Program-made: the position numbers and the translations under genes
The notes under the pieces: generated by a model
Databases searched by the model: none
Told to the model about the DNA's origin: nothing
What the model saw: the letters and a program-made list of their open reading frames with translations, nothing else
Origin: Pholiota molesta
Taxonomy: Eukaryota; Basidiomycota; Agaricomycetes; Agaricales; Strophariaceae
Reading direction: 5' to 3'
NCBI GenBank assembly: GCA_014925825.1
Contig: JACGCK010000069.1
Coordinates: forward strand, 124,001 to 188,000
Length of the DNA: 64,000 nt
Shown here: in pieces, positions 33,621 through 43,799 of the stretch
Position numbering within the stretch: the stretch's first letter is position 1
Layout of the letters: every line of letters begins with the position of its first letter

Positions 33621-33689
33621 GGCCATACCCGCAAAACCCGCCAGGCGGGTACGGGTTCGGCGAGGGTCAGACATCCCTGAGCCCACCGC

Positions 33690-34210
33690 CGCAGGCTGCG
33701 CGTGCGGCTCCACCCGCACCCCCCGCACCCCCTCCTCGCCCGCGCCCGCGCCCGCGCCTCCAGCCGCCCCTCCATGCTCATGCCCCGCCCCTAGCGCTCC
33801 CACTCCCCGCTGACATTGTCCAGCAGCACAATGCTATCGCGCATTCCAGGGTGCGTGAGCCCGCGGGGCAGCCGGGGGCCCATCGCACTCAGCCCCAGAC
33901 CCAGCCCCAGGCCCACGGCGGAGTCGTCAGCGTCGCCGACACGTTCCAGATACTCCGCGCGGCTCGCGAGCGCGCCGAGGCCGCTCACGCCCGGGATGTG
34001 CGGCGGCGGCTCGCTCCCGCGGCGGTCGTCAGCGCGCTCAGCGGCGTGAGCTGCACGGGCGTCGACGCGCAGGTCCGCATAGGACATGAAGGAGAGGCGC
34101 TTCGTCGCGCTGTGCAGCGTCAGCATGGGCGCGAGCGCGGATGCTTGGGAGGTGAGGGATGGCTCTTCCGTGTGGGAGTGGGAAGGTGAGGAGGACCTTT
34201 GCACTGGAAA
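33690..34210 (-). pseudogene. Fragment of Ser/Pro-rich gene (same family as 63655 gene)
   Basis: Minus-strand frames give RLSFMSYADLR, EPPPHIPGVSG and GLTHPGMRDSIVLLDNVSGE, then WER. The same pieces occur in the chimeric copy at 38870-39300 (GVSGGAS, GLTHPGMRDSIALLDNVGGE). Frames change between them and no start is present. Function unknown. Confidence 0.55.
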
Positions 34211-34496
34211 ATGCTGGTTAGATACTAACGTCAATACCAATCATTAGTCAATCGTTGGTCTGCGCGCACCCAATTCTGGACGATTGAGGTGAGACTGAGG
34301 CAAGCAGATAGAGCATTCAGTGAAATTCAATAAATATTGAAATATACATCTTAGTTATGTGTAATAAATCAGCTCAAAACTCTATATACATCGCAGACTA
34401 CGAATGAGTCGACCAAAAGTCACGGCTTCATTTCTGGGATGTAATCAAACCAACTTCAACAGGTCCAGCGCCTGAGTAAATGACTATAAACAAAAA

Positions 34497-36319
34497 TCAT
34501 AGACCTATAGGACCATCTGTGAAGCGAACATTGAATCTAGGATACGATGGGTGAGTAACGACATTAGAGCAGGCGTCAGATAACAAGCCTCACCGTGTTG
34601 GATCGTATTTTGCATATGTCGTTCTCAACTCGTTAAACTTGCCGTACGTCGCGAACACATTTTGTCCTGCATCACACTCGTTAATGTACAATGGCACACC
34701 GGGTGACCGAGGAATCCTACGACATTATACATAATTAGTAAGTGTTCCTGGAGATTTGATGACTGGATTTACTGAGAAAATAATGTATTTCTTGCTGTTT
34801 GAACGAAACTGGGCAATGTCGGAACACCCGCTGACATTTGCGATAGGATCTCGACGGCCGCATAATTTCCCCGAGGAGGGTCCATCGGATTACCCCCATT
34901 GGCCCGACCGGCAAGTATTTGGGCGTCAATTATCGGAGTGAACGCGAGTACGGTCCCAAACAAAGCAGATTGAATAGTTTCGGTATACTCGTTCCAGGAT
35001 CTAAAGGCGTTCGCGTACTGTTCGACGACGCCGTCTTTGAAAGCGGAAGCACCAAAAAGTTGACCAAAGCCTCTGTCTGCTCCTGCCCCGAGTATGTTGT
35101 TAGCGTCGACATAGCTGACAGGACCAAGTTGAGACACTGTCGATGGGATGGAAAGAAAGTCTCCGAAAATGCTTGTTGGGAGAGAGGATCCATGGTAAAA
35201 TAGCGTCAGAATATGGCTGGCGGTTATCTCGCTGCCATTGACCGTGTTTGTGAACGCCATTAAAATAGCTAGTTTGGTGTTCATAAATCAAAATTGATCT
35301 TGGATCTATACATGGCACAAAGACTTACACGCATTGGTATCATTGACTGTACTAACATATTTAGCTGTGGCATTGATGAGCGCTTCGGCGGATGAGTTTG
35401 GATACTAGACTTTTGATGAGTCTGCATCACTTGGGATATTTTTTAATGTGATCATACCAATATTAACCCCCCGAAGAAGTTTGTGTCCTCACTTGTGCCG
35501 ACGTGGATGGCTTTCACTTGATACCGAGTGACAATCCCGAAGCGGTTTGCACCACCCTTCAGCGCGCGAAACAGATCGGAGAACTGGTTGATAGCGGTTG
35601 CTGTTACGAGCTTCCCTGTAACCAACACAACATCAAGCTCAACGTATGCGTTCGAAGAGAAGCCGTATTCTCCAGAAAGATAGCTAAGTCCTCCGCCAAG
35701 AAGCAATCCCGTCCCAATATCACTGAGCGATAATAAGTTAGTGCAAAATATGACCTTTTATTAAACAGGTTATTACCCAAGTCTTCCTCCCAGAGGCGCA
35801 ACGCCAAAGGGGGACAGCTGGGTTAAAGCATCGCCCCAGTGAATTCCTGGCTCCAGGGTAATTGTATCACCGATTGGATCGTATGTCACGTTCTGCATGT
35901 GCGAGAAAAAAAAGAGAATTCCGTCCGGAACACTGAAGAAAAAATCAAATGGTGTGTGATACGGAATGAAGACGGACATACCTATTCCACCCCGTCATGG
36001 CGCTGTGGCCGCCAGCTTGCACAGCGTAACGAATTTTATCGCGAAATATCGCCGCCATCGCGACTTGAACATGCGCTGCGTTCCGTGGGAATACGATGCA
36101 GGGTGGCAGATCTTTGGCGTTGAATAGACTCCATGCATTTCCTGCGCTGGCCTGGTACTCAGTACCTGAGGTTTGCACAATGTCCGATCCGAGCGAACTT
36201 TGGAGGTGAGAGCATGTCCGCAAAGCACTTCTAAACGCTACACTGCTGTTTGCGTTGAGCTGGGCGAAGGTCACGCTGAAGAATCCGGCTGCCAGGAAGA
36301 AGGCGTTGCGAAAGCGCAT
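34497..36319 (-). CDS. Secreted FAD-linked oxidoreductase (FAD_binding_4 / BBE-like)
   Basis: Signal peptide MRFRNAFFLAAGFFSVTFAQ. The FAD-binding PP-loop region follows: DLPPCIVFPRNAAHVQVAMA, then RYAVQAGGHSAMTGWN, where the His in GGHS is the usual covalent FAD site. Next come IGDTITLEPGIHWGDAL, PLGGRLSDIGTGLLLGGGLS and YLSGEYGFSSNAYVELDVVL. The Cys that gives berberine-bridge enzymes their second flavin link is absent here (GFSSNAY), so single-covalent FAD is expected. The C-terminus reads VPLYINECDAGQNVFATYGK and ends TDGPIGL. All introns are short GT-AG, and I see no stop or frameshift. Likely an extracellular oxidase of sugars or alcohols; the substrate cannot be read from sequence. Confidence 0.85.
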
Positions 36320-37117
36320 GACGAGGTGGTGGTTTAGCTAGAAGGGTGGACGAGTGCAACTATCACAGATGTCAGCGTCCGTTTTTATTAGATGTAAATT
36401 TTGCAAACGGAGATAAATCGGAACATCTGTTTGAAGGGGTTTACCGTGCATAAAATCTGAGAGTGCAGATATGGAAGGTAACAAAGTCTGAAGTTTTAGA
36501 AATAGTTCCGACAACGGCGATATATCATAAGCATACAAGAAGCGCTGACGCTATACCTCATGGTGCATAGTTGGCACCGTTCGTGTGTGCCATCACTATT
36601 CAATTGCCTGATGTGTGGCTCTTCATTAAGATGGCGGTCAAAAAATGATGAAGGCAACATTAGCGCTCTTTCTCTATATTTAGATCGTGCCAAGACTTGA
36701 GTGACAGGCGATTATTCCCATATCTGGTCATGCATACGCGCCCAATGGAAGATCAGAACTACATAGATGAGCAAACGGGAGTGGAGGATCGGTGCCGAGA
36801 GATATCTCATGGGAAAGTGAAGATACCCATGTCACGGAAAACAACTATGTACTCTCGTGCGTTGTCTACAAACTTTCACAAGTGGATCATCTGAAAGACT
36901 TGAGGAGTCCCTACGCGTGGTACGTGAGCAATATCTTATGCCATGTAATGGGGTCTATATCTTTGGGAGAAAAGATTGGTATAATCATCTGCGCGCAGTT
37001 TGGTTGTACCCTGTTGCGTCGGTATCTCATACTTACATGCTTGTGACATACATCCGAGCGCGGGCGCCGGAGAAGTTCAAGTTGCGAGCGAAATAAATAG
37101 AGTTCATTATGTAGCTT
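36320..37117. other. Intergenic, no gene seen
   Basis: Upstream region of the FAD oxidase plus about 500 bp without recognisable coding content. Confidence 0.4.
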
Positions 37118-37245
37118 TAAGGTGATCCTTGAGGCTCGCCTTGGGGATGCTGAGCAGAAGCTCCGCAGCGCTGATCTTGTCGTCCTATGTGGCCCGGGCC
37201 CTGACTCCTGAAGCTGCCAATCGGGCTGGCAAACCCGCTTGTCCG
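37118..37245 (-). repeat. Short duplicate of Ser/Pro-rich gene segment
   Basis: About 120 bp closely matching 39283-39402: the GAGGCTCGCCTtGGGGATGC line through GAAGCTGCCAATCGGGCTnGC. On the minus strand it corresponds to the SPIGSF/LLSIPQAS coding stretch. It directly borders crystallin block C. Confidence 0.7.
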
Positions 37246-37249
37246 ACCT

Positions 37250-38850
37250 CCCTCATTGTCATATTTTATCGGAAATAACTCGAGGAATCGACAACCTGGC
37301 CGTCGACATGGCTCTCATCAACCGTATAAGTGGAAATATGTTCGTCATTGGCCAATGACGCTATTCCATTTGGAATAATACGTTACAAACGAAGCTCAGT
37401 GGTACACAAAACCATCCTTTTATCCTCCGAGACAAACGCTCTACTGGCTTAAGCACAGGAAGGAGCTGATTTTGTTGTCGACGACAACAGGAAGGCTAGT
37501 GGACCCGGGACTGGTCACTGTGTAGGTCTCTCCAGTACATCCGACGTCCCTAGTAAACGGTCCATTAGCATCACATCCGTATGTGTACTATCCCTGTGGG
37601 GAAGTAAAGTTACTCACGTGTAGGTAGTGCAGCTAAATCCTGCGTCGGGGGCCAAGCTCGAGATGGAGTCGAGGAACGGAGAGTTGAAGTTGGTGCATTC
37701 ACCCACGTTGAACGCGATATTGCCACAGGTGCCTGTGAAGTTGATTTCGGTGCAGACGAAGAGATGACCATCGACCTCAGCGGCTCTCGCGTTGAGGGTC
37801 TCCTGTGTGGTTATTCAGAGATAACCCGCAGATAACCCAGTTGATGGATACTACTCACAACATTCGCGGCGGGTGCAGCGCTGACGCCGACGAGAGCGAC
37901 AGCGGCAATGACGAAGAGGCGAGCAAATCTAGCGTACATGTTGAGAGAAATGTGTAATGGAAGATAGAACCAGTAAATGAGGTGATTCTGAGGAAACTAA
38001 CATCGAAAGCTTTCCCTTTTATATGTTTTCTTGCTCTATGCTTATAATTATTAAAGACATGGCAGCTCCGTTTTGGACGGGCGAAAGACTTGTCAGAGTA
38101 TATCGTACGGTAGGAAACACAATACATTATCCTTTCATGTGCTATTTTCTTCATTCTCTTTTTCGATTTTTTCGTCTGTTCAGAGGCCCGTTGCCATCAC
38201 CTTTTCTGAGCCTCCCTTGTCTGCGAGTGCTATGCGATGTCTAGATATGTTAACAGTGTCTTCACAAAAAATGACTGTTGGACGCCGTGATACTGCACAG
38301 AACACACGAAAATACTTTGACAACCCTCAAATTCAAATTCCAAATTCCACATCAGAAAAAAGCGATGCTACGATACCCTTATACATACACATGGCCATCA
38401 AACGGGTCATCCAAAACGTCCAGTTATAATTACACCAGTATAGGACACCCAGAGGACGCCGAATTCAAAGTGCGGCCGGCGCGGCCAGAGACAGATTCCG
38501 AGCGTCGACACGCTAAAATTAACCATTGTGGGCGCAGGATGATCAACTGCCTGCCATAGCACATACGACAACCCATGTGGAACGCAGCATCGGAGAATGC
38601 TATACTGCACCCCCCGTCTCGACCGCACCAGCGCCCACGGTGGTATGTGTAGCAAGCCTGGTGATCCGGCGTCTTCAACGTCGTTCTTGGTAGGTTCTTG
38701 GCAAATTTCATCGCCGACAAGACAGCAGGCTTCCAATGGAATGCATACAATGAGGGCAAACCACCCTCGCCTCCAGAAGAACATCGAAACAATGCACACC
38801 AGCTCAATAACAATTTCATCAATATACATTGACCCCAATTCCCTCTGACC
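37250..38850 (-). repeat. Duplicated block, copy C
   Basis: More diverged counterpart of blocks A and B, with the same order: crystallin-like gene, TATA promoter, spacer, decayed membrane-protein exon (EIVIELVCIVSMFF on the minus strand). Confidence 0.75.
37441..37939 (-). CDS. Secreted beta/gamma-crystallin-like protein, copy C
   Basis: Three exons; the extra 22-codon exon of copies A and B is missing. After the signal peptide (MYARFARLFVIAAVALVGVS), exon 2 reads ETLNARAAEVDGHLFVCTEI and NFTGTCGNIAFNVGECTNF, then FLDSISSLAPDAGFSC. Exon 3 gives DVGCTGETYTVTSPGSTSLP and KISSFLCLSQ, stop 37441-37443. The NFTGTC...FLDSISS and GCTGETY...KISSFLC pairs are the clearest Greek-key pattern of the family, again with six cysteines. 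It keeps the ancestral gene layout and is probably the best copy for defining the fold. Confidence 0.72.
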
Positions 38851-39557
38851 TAAATGATGTGGATGCCGGGCGGCACCCGCTTCACGCCTTCCCGCCCACC
38901 ACCGCGGGCTGCGCGCGCACCCCTTCCTCGCGCGCACCACCGAGACCCGCCAGCGCCTCCAGCCGCTCCTCCGTGCCCATGCCCAGCCCCTGGCGCTCCC
39001 ACTCCCCGCCGACGTTGTCCAGCAACGCAATGCTATCGCGCATCCCCGGGTGCGTGAGCCCCCAGGCAGCGGGGCGCCGAGCGCGCCCAGGTTCAGCCCG
39101 AGGCCCAGCGCCGCGGACACGGGTACGTTCCGCAGGCTCCCCGCGCGGCTCGCGGACGCGCTGGGGCTCGCGCCGCCGCTCACGCCCGAGATGTGCGGCG
39201 GCGGCTCGCTCCGCGGCGGTCGTCAGCGCGCGCAGCGGCGTGAGCTGCGGGCAGGTCCGCGTAGGACATGAATGGGCGGCGCTTCGAGGCTCGCCTGGGG
39301 GATGCTGAGCAGCAGCTCCGCAGCGCCGATCTTGCTTCCCATGGGGCCCGGGCTCCGACGCCTGAAGCTGCCAATCGGGCTCGCGAACCCGCTTGTCTGG
39401 CCGCCAATGGAGCCGGCCGTCAGAGGCGCTGGGCAGGGAGGCGAGGATGGCTGCGGCGCTGTAAAGAGCAGAGGGCACGGACTGCTCGGGTGCCTCGGTG
39501 CCTTTGGCGCGTAGAAGCGATGTGGATTCGGGGGCGGTAGGGGTGTGGGGAAGTGGG

Positions 39558-39995
39558 GGAGTGCCACTGGGAGCAAGGAGAAAGGCGGAAGGTCGAGGGT
39601 ATCATTGAGTACTGCGAAATTACCGGCAGCATGATGTATGGGGCTACAACGTTGAATACCTTGAGAACGGTCAGCATCAGGATATACTGAGACGAATGAA
39701 GAAAAGCTACCAATAAAGTTGACATATAGAACGAATTAACGATGGCAATCAACCGATAAACAAGCGCTAGATAGAAGGTCCTAAAGAGAAATGCGTCGTT
39801 ATCAGGCCCATTATACACAAATTAAATCACGTACGATATAGACGCAACACTCAATCCACGTCAGGCAAACGTACTTTTCAGTCCCAAAAAACCCTACTTG
39901 AACAAAGAACGAGAAGAATAGCGCAATGCGCAAATCATCCATTTGAAAGTTGTACGCCACGCTCTGGTCAGAGTTCCGTGCCTTAAGCAGCCGAA
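39558..39995 (-). pseudogene. Fragment of GPI ethanolamine-phosphate transferase 1 (Mcd4/PIG-N type)
   Basis: Reads KARNSDQSVAYNFQMDDLRI then ALFFSFFVQVGFFGTEK, an intron, TFYLALVYRLIAIVNSFYMS and TLL, an intron, VFNVVAPYIMLPV and LNDTLDLPPFSLLPVAL. These are the late membrane helices of the ER enzyme that adds ethanolamine phosphate to the first mannose of GPI anchors. Introns are retained, so the piece came from genomic DNA rather than cDNA. Catalytic domain absent; a relic inside another gene. Confidence 0.7.
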
Positions 39996-40272
39996 AAGAT
40001 TCTCAAAACACCGACGTTGGGCGGAGGAGAGAGGAAAACCGGGGGAACGATGGTGACACGAGCGGTTCGATGTCGCGTTTCAAGATGGCCGACGACGACG
40101 TGTGGCTTGAAGGACCGCCAGTATACACCACGGATTCAGAAGGGAGGAGAGGCACTCACACAGAGGTGGGGGACGATGGAATGGAGCTGGCGGAGGAGCC
40201 GCCAATGCGGGGGTCGCCTAGGAGGTCCTGCGGTCTCCTGGGGAGACGAGGGCGGTGGCGGAGGTCGATGGT

Positions 40273-40290
40273 GGGGGGGGGGGGGGGGGG
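40273..40290. repeat. Run of 18 G
   Basis: Uninterrupted G tract (poly-C on the coding strand of the broken Ser/Pro-rich gene). The homologous site at 63712-63727 has only short CCG/CCC codons. Such runs slip in replication and are hard to sequence, so the length may not be exact. Confidence 0.85.
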
Positions 40291-40348
40291 AGGCCGTCGT
40301 CGCTGGAGGGGACGGTGAGGACGGGTGGGACGTAGTGTTGGTGGCCAT

Positions 40349-40920
40349 GGTGGTTTGTTCGACGAGCTGCTGAGAAGGGCGTACACTGACTGCATCTCCG
40401 CCGTCGCGCAGCCCTGGACAAATCAAACCATTAGCCGCTGGCACCAACGACGCGTGCGGCGTGATTCCAACTGAGGAAATGCGTAGCGAGCGCCTGGACG
40501 TCGACATGCGTCGCGGAAGATGATGCAACCAGTCAGACGTACGGACGCGTACGGAGCTGGGCACCGAGCGTGGCGGCATTCACAGTGAATCACACACTTG
40601 CACAGCCATCTCAACGTCACACTGGGCACGTTGTTGTGACACCGCGTAAAGTAACGCACTGCACGCGTGGTTGAAGCTCGGTCTTGTATCTCTACGTACT
40701 ACGTCGTGCTTTCAAGCGAGAGGCACAGCTGCTTGGGGTGCCGACGACAGATAGGCTCGATAGGTTTGATAGCCTCAAAAGCCCCATCGCCCCGCTTGTG
40801 AGCCATCTCCACACTGCCAGCTGTGTCTATCGCCCTCTCCGCTTGCCCATGCTCGCTCTCCCCCGCCTTGCAGCAATTGCCTGCCATTCCTGCCCGGGGG
40901 ACGCAACGATGATGGCATCT
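40349..40920. other. Intergenic, no gene seen
   Basis: No convincing coding content. The right end leads into the cytochrome b5-like start of the next pseudogene, whose N-terminus I cannot place. Confidence 0.4.
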
Positions 40921-42716
40921 GCCAGCCAGACAAGGTCTACGATGTTACGGAGTTCTTAGATGGTGAGCAATTGAACGCTATGATAAAACCAGATAAAAGC
41001 CTGATATGTGGTCTATAGAACACCCCGGAGGCAGCAAAATTATAATTATCCTCAAGTATGCAGGGAAGGACGCAGCGTACGCATACCTGTTTCGGCGACA
41101 GAGGTTAACTCACACTGACCCTTCTTTCTTTTAGGGTGGCCTATGAGCGTATCCATCCACCCTACGCCATTCAAAACAATCTGCCAATCGAGAAACAGTA
41201 AGTGGTTGAACACAATTGACATTGCGAATCCTAAACGCGTTGCTCAGCATTGGCGCACTCGACCCAAATATCGTCGTCAAAGTCGTCAAGAAAGTGACGG
41301 AGGAGGACAAGAGACGCCAAGCACTGATAAATTGCAGACCGCCTCTCAATGAAATTCTCAACCTCCACGATTTCGACGCAACGTTCTTCCTCTGGATGTT
41401 CAGCTGGTTGTTCAGGCGGTCCGTTGCTTAGGCTGTGGCGAAAGCTGTCCTTCCAGCCAAAGCTTGGGCGTACTATTCTTCTGCCTCGGACGACGAGATC
41501 ACAATTCGGCAGCATCGTGCTGCGTACCAAAGGTGTGTTCCATCCTCTTTTGTTTTCCTAGGCATTTAGCTCATGGAACGAGCAGAGTTTGGTTCCGTCC
41601 TCGTGTCCTTCACGATGTGACGAACCGTGGATTGGTTGACAACTATCCTCGGATGCGATGCAAATTTTCCCTGCCTGTGTACATTGTAGGCCAGAACCTC
41701 GATTCCATTCTCGTGGGTATTGATCAGATTCTCAGTCCGCGACAGCCCTCGGTAAACTCGGCCATCCGGACGGCGAACTCACCCTCACCAGAACGGCCGG
41801 CAAACATGATGATCCAGATGGTGATCTCCTCCGACCTTCGTTTATGTATTCGACACGAGAATATCTGACCTCACTCTATCAAAAGGTCCACGCTTTGGCC
41901 TCATGCTCCTTTGAAGAGATCGCAAATACCGCTCGACCAGGCCAGGCCAGCCTCTCTTCCTCAAATTGTAAGCAATCACCCGTCATAATTCTCCAGTGAT
42001 GCGCTAACGACTGGAACTTGTTACCACTAGGTACATAAACCGCGACAGAGAGATCACAAAGAAATACGCCCAACATGCTGAGAAACGGGGCGTGAAAGCT
42101 CTCTTCATCACTGTCGATGCGCCCCAGCCCGGTCGTCGAGAGCAGGACATGCGTATGAAGCTCGTTGATGATGGTGCGGGCGCGAAGGTCCAAGAAGGCC
42201 CACCGGACGTCAAGAAGGATCAAGGTGTCGCCAGAGTCATCAGTGTAAGAGCGCCGAATGTATCTCTTGAACGTGCGTGCTGACGTTACTTCTAGTCCTG
42301 CATCGACCGTAGTCTCCCATGGAATGACATTCCTTGGTTCCGAAGCATCACAAACAGTATATCATCATCCACTCTCACTATCTTGCAAACCCTAATACCC
42401 GACGCTACAGTGCACATCATCCTCAAGGGTGTCGCCACTCTCGAAGACGCCATCCTGGCCTACGAAGCATGATGTCAAGGTATCGTGCTGAGCAACCACG
42501 GCGGCCGCCAGCTCGACACGAGCCACTCCGGCATCGAGAACCTCATCGACATCGTCGCCGCGCTCAAGACCAAAGGGCCGTGGCCGAACGCCAACTTTCG
42601 CCGTCTTCGTCGATGGCGGTGTCCGGCGCGCGAGCGACGTGCTCAAAGTGATCGCCCTCGGCGCGTCGGCGGTGGGCGTCGGGCGCAGGTTCCTGTACGC
42701 GTTTTCTGTTAGTTTG
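40921..42716 (+). pseudogene. Cytochrome b2-type FMN L-lactate dehydrogenase, pseudogene
   Basis: The N-terminal cytochrome b5 domain reads DKVYDVTEFLD, then EHPGGSKIIILKYAGKDAA with the heme-ligand HPGG. It is followed by VVKVVKKVTEEDKRRQALIN and PPLNEILNLHDFDA, then AWAYYSSASDDEIT. The FMN domain reads VWFRPRVLHDVTN, ATALGKLGHPDGELTLTR, YINRDREITKKYAQHAEKRG and ALFITVDAPQPGRREQDMR. The active-site stretch is GIVLSNHGGRQLD, then VFVDGGVRRASDVLK. A TGA at 42470-42472 replaces Gly in YEAGCQG, and several single-base frame breaks occur (near 41625, 41668 and 41810). The intact enzyme would oxidise L-lactate in the mitochondrial intermembrane space. Confidence 0.8.
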
Positions 42717-43009
42717 CTCACCTACTGTCTCTAGATCGCCTCATCTTCCTTCCCGGCATGACCTTCCGTGGCAACCAGCGGACGGACATCGTCGCAATGG
42801 AAGTAGAGTAGCACGCCATTTGATGTCGGAGGAGATCGTTTGGGCCTTATTTTGCGCCTCAATTTGATCAAACTTTTAGCTCTTGTTCATACTACATATA
42901 TTGTACGGACTCAACACAAGACGTTCCAAGACATTATGTCGACGATAAATTGGCTCTCAATACTTTACTGAACTATAGTAGGATAATGTCTTTGACTATT
43001 CGCTCTCTA

Positions 43010-43459
43010 CTAGGTTTGTCTTTTGCAAACTAATTTCAACGGGATCGGAGGCTGAAAATTTGTAGGGCTTGCCATTGAGCGTTGGCCGAATCTCATTGTC
43101 GCCCCGAGCTGAAGACTGAGCGATTGTGCGCTCGTTGCTATGCTGAATTGGTGAGGATAAGGGTCAGCCACCATGATTTGGAAATCCAGCCAACTTGGGA
43201 TACGAACCAAAATGCTGGTTGAAAACTTCATGGACTCATTTGCAAGTCGAACAGATACAATTTCTTCGTCTTCTCCCACTCCTCTAATAGTGTTGCGGCT
43301 GTTCAACCTGGTAAAGTAACAAGCAAGAACGTTTGATGGGCGCCGATAGTTCATTGAACATGTGCATGACTACTCACGTTGCAAGGACGGAGTTTGTATA
43401 AACTAAAAGACCGACGTTTGAGTGTTGAGTGCCGCATGGAAAAACACATTGAGCCACGC
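43010..43459 (-). pseudogene. 3' part of DUF6534 membrane-protein gene, cut off by gypsy insertion
   Basis: After an acceptor CTTTTAG it reads YTNSVLAT, then an intron, then LNSRNTIRGVGEDEEIVSVR, and a cytoplasmic tail to KLVCKRQT (stop 43010-43012). LYTNS-LATLNSR is the standard end of the last membrane helix in DUF6534 proteins. The rest of the gene lies at 51750-53420 on the same strand, across the retrotransposon. Confidence 0.75.
43456..43459. repeat. 4-bp target-site duplication ACGC (left)
   Basis: Matches 51750-51753 behind the 3' LTR. The solo LTR at 28522 also has a 4-bp duplication, consistent with one integrase type. Confidence 0.8.
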
Positions 43460-43720
43460 TGTGGTAGTGAGCTCGGGCAGGCACCTGCGGGCTCGGCTAG
43501 ATTGCATAGATAGACTAGATAGACTAGAGTAGATTAGGATTAGATAGAGATCGGGCCGAGGTAGATAGGTAGAGCGGTCTAGGCCGTCGTGGCTGCGCGG
43601 GCCGAGCACAGCTCGACGCGTCAAGGACGCGACGCGACCACGTACGAAGACATCCTTGCTTGCCTCGACTCCACGACGTGCAGGCAGCGTGCCCCAGCCG
43701 AGCCAGAACGGGCTACTCCA
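43460..43720 (+). repeat. 5' LTR
   Basis: 261 bp, TGTGGTAGTGAG to GGGCTACTCCA, identical by eye to 51489-51749. Confidence 0.95.
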
Positions 43721-43740
43721 TCTGGTGACAACAGAGCAAT
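43721..43740 (+). promoter_or_regulatory. Putative primer-binding region
   Basis: Sequence directly after the 5' LTR (TCTGGTGACAACAGAGCAAT) occupies the usual PBS place. I cannot name the priming tRNA. Confidence 0.4.
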
Positions 43741-43799
43741 CCTTACCATCTGAATCGATAAGAAAACAGATCTCACAGATAAACGTACAACGAAACACC

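Larger units (their letters stand above)
38870..40348 (-). pseudogene. Ser/Pro-rich gene, broken copy with foreign insert
   Basis: ATG at 40348 begins MATNTTSHPSSPSPPATTAS, the same start as the gene at 63655. A poly-C tract (18 C on this strand) expands the proline run and is followed by a frame stop. A second exon gives SSSAILKRDIEPLVSP. At about 40000 the sequence turns into a piece of another gene (39558-39995). It then returns to this family at about 39555: STSLLRAKGTEAPEQSVPS, then YSAAAILASLPSASDG, SPIGSFRRRSPGPMGSKIGA, LLLSIPQASLEAPP and SIALLDNVGGEWERQGLG. Many frame changes. Function of the intact family unknown. Confidence 0.65.

Noticed and set aside
33010..33813. 267-codon arginine-rich open frame
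   Set aside because: An artefact of GC-rich sequence; a different frame there carries the protein-like fragment and the frame crosses the repeat shared with 47.8 kb.
32091..34210. A second full nested-type hAT element
   Set aside because: Only parts match the 46.5-48.0 kb element; no TAGACTGTCCG ends or 8-bp duplication were found.
43656..43799. Extension of gag upstream into the 5' LTR
   Set aside because: The first 22 codons would be LTR sequence followed by the primer-binding region; the ATG at 43800 is the normal gag position.
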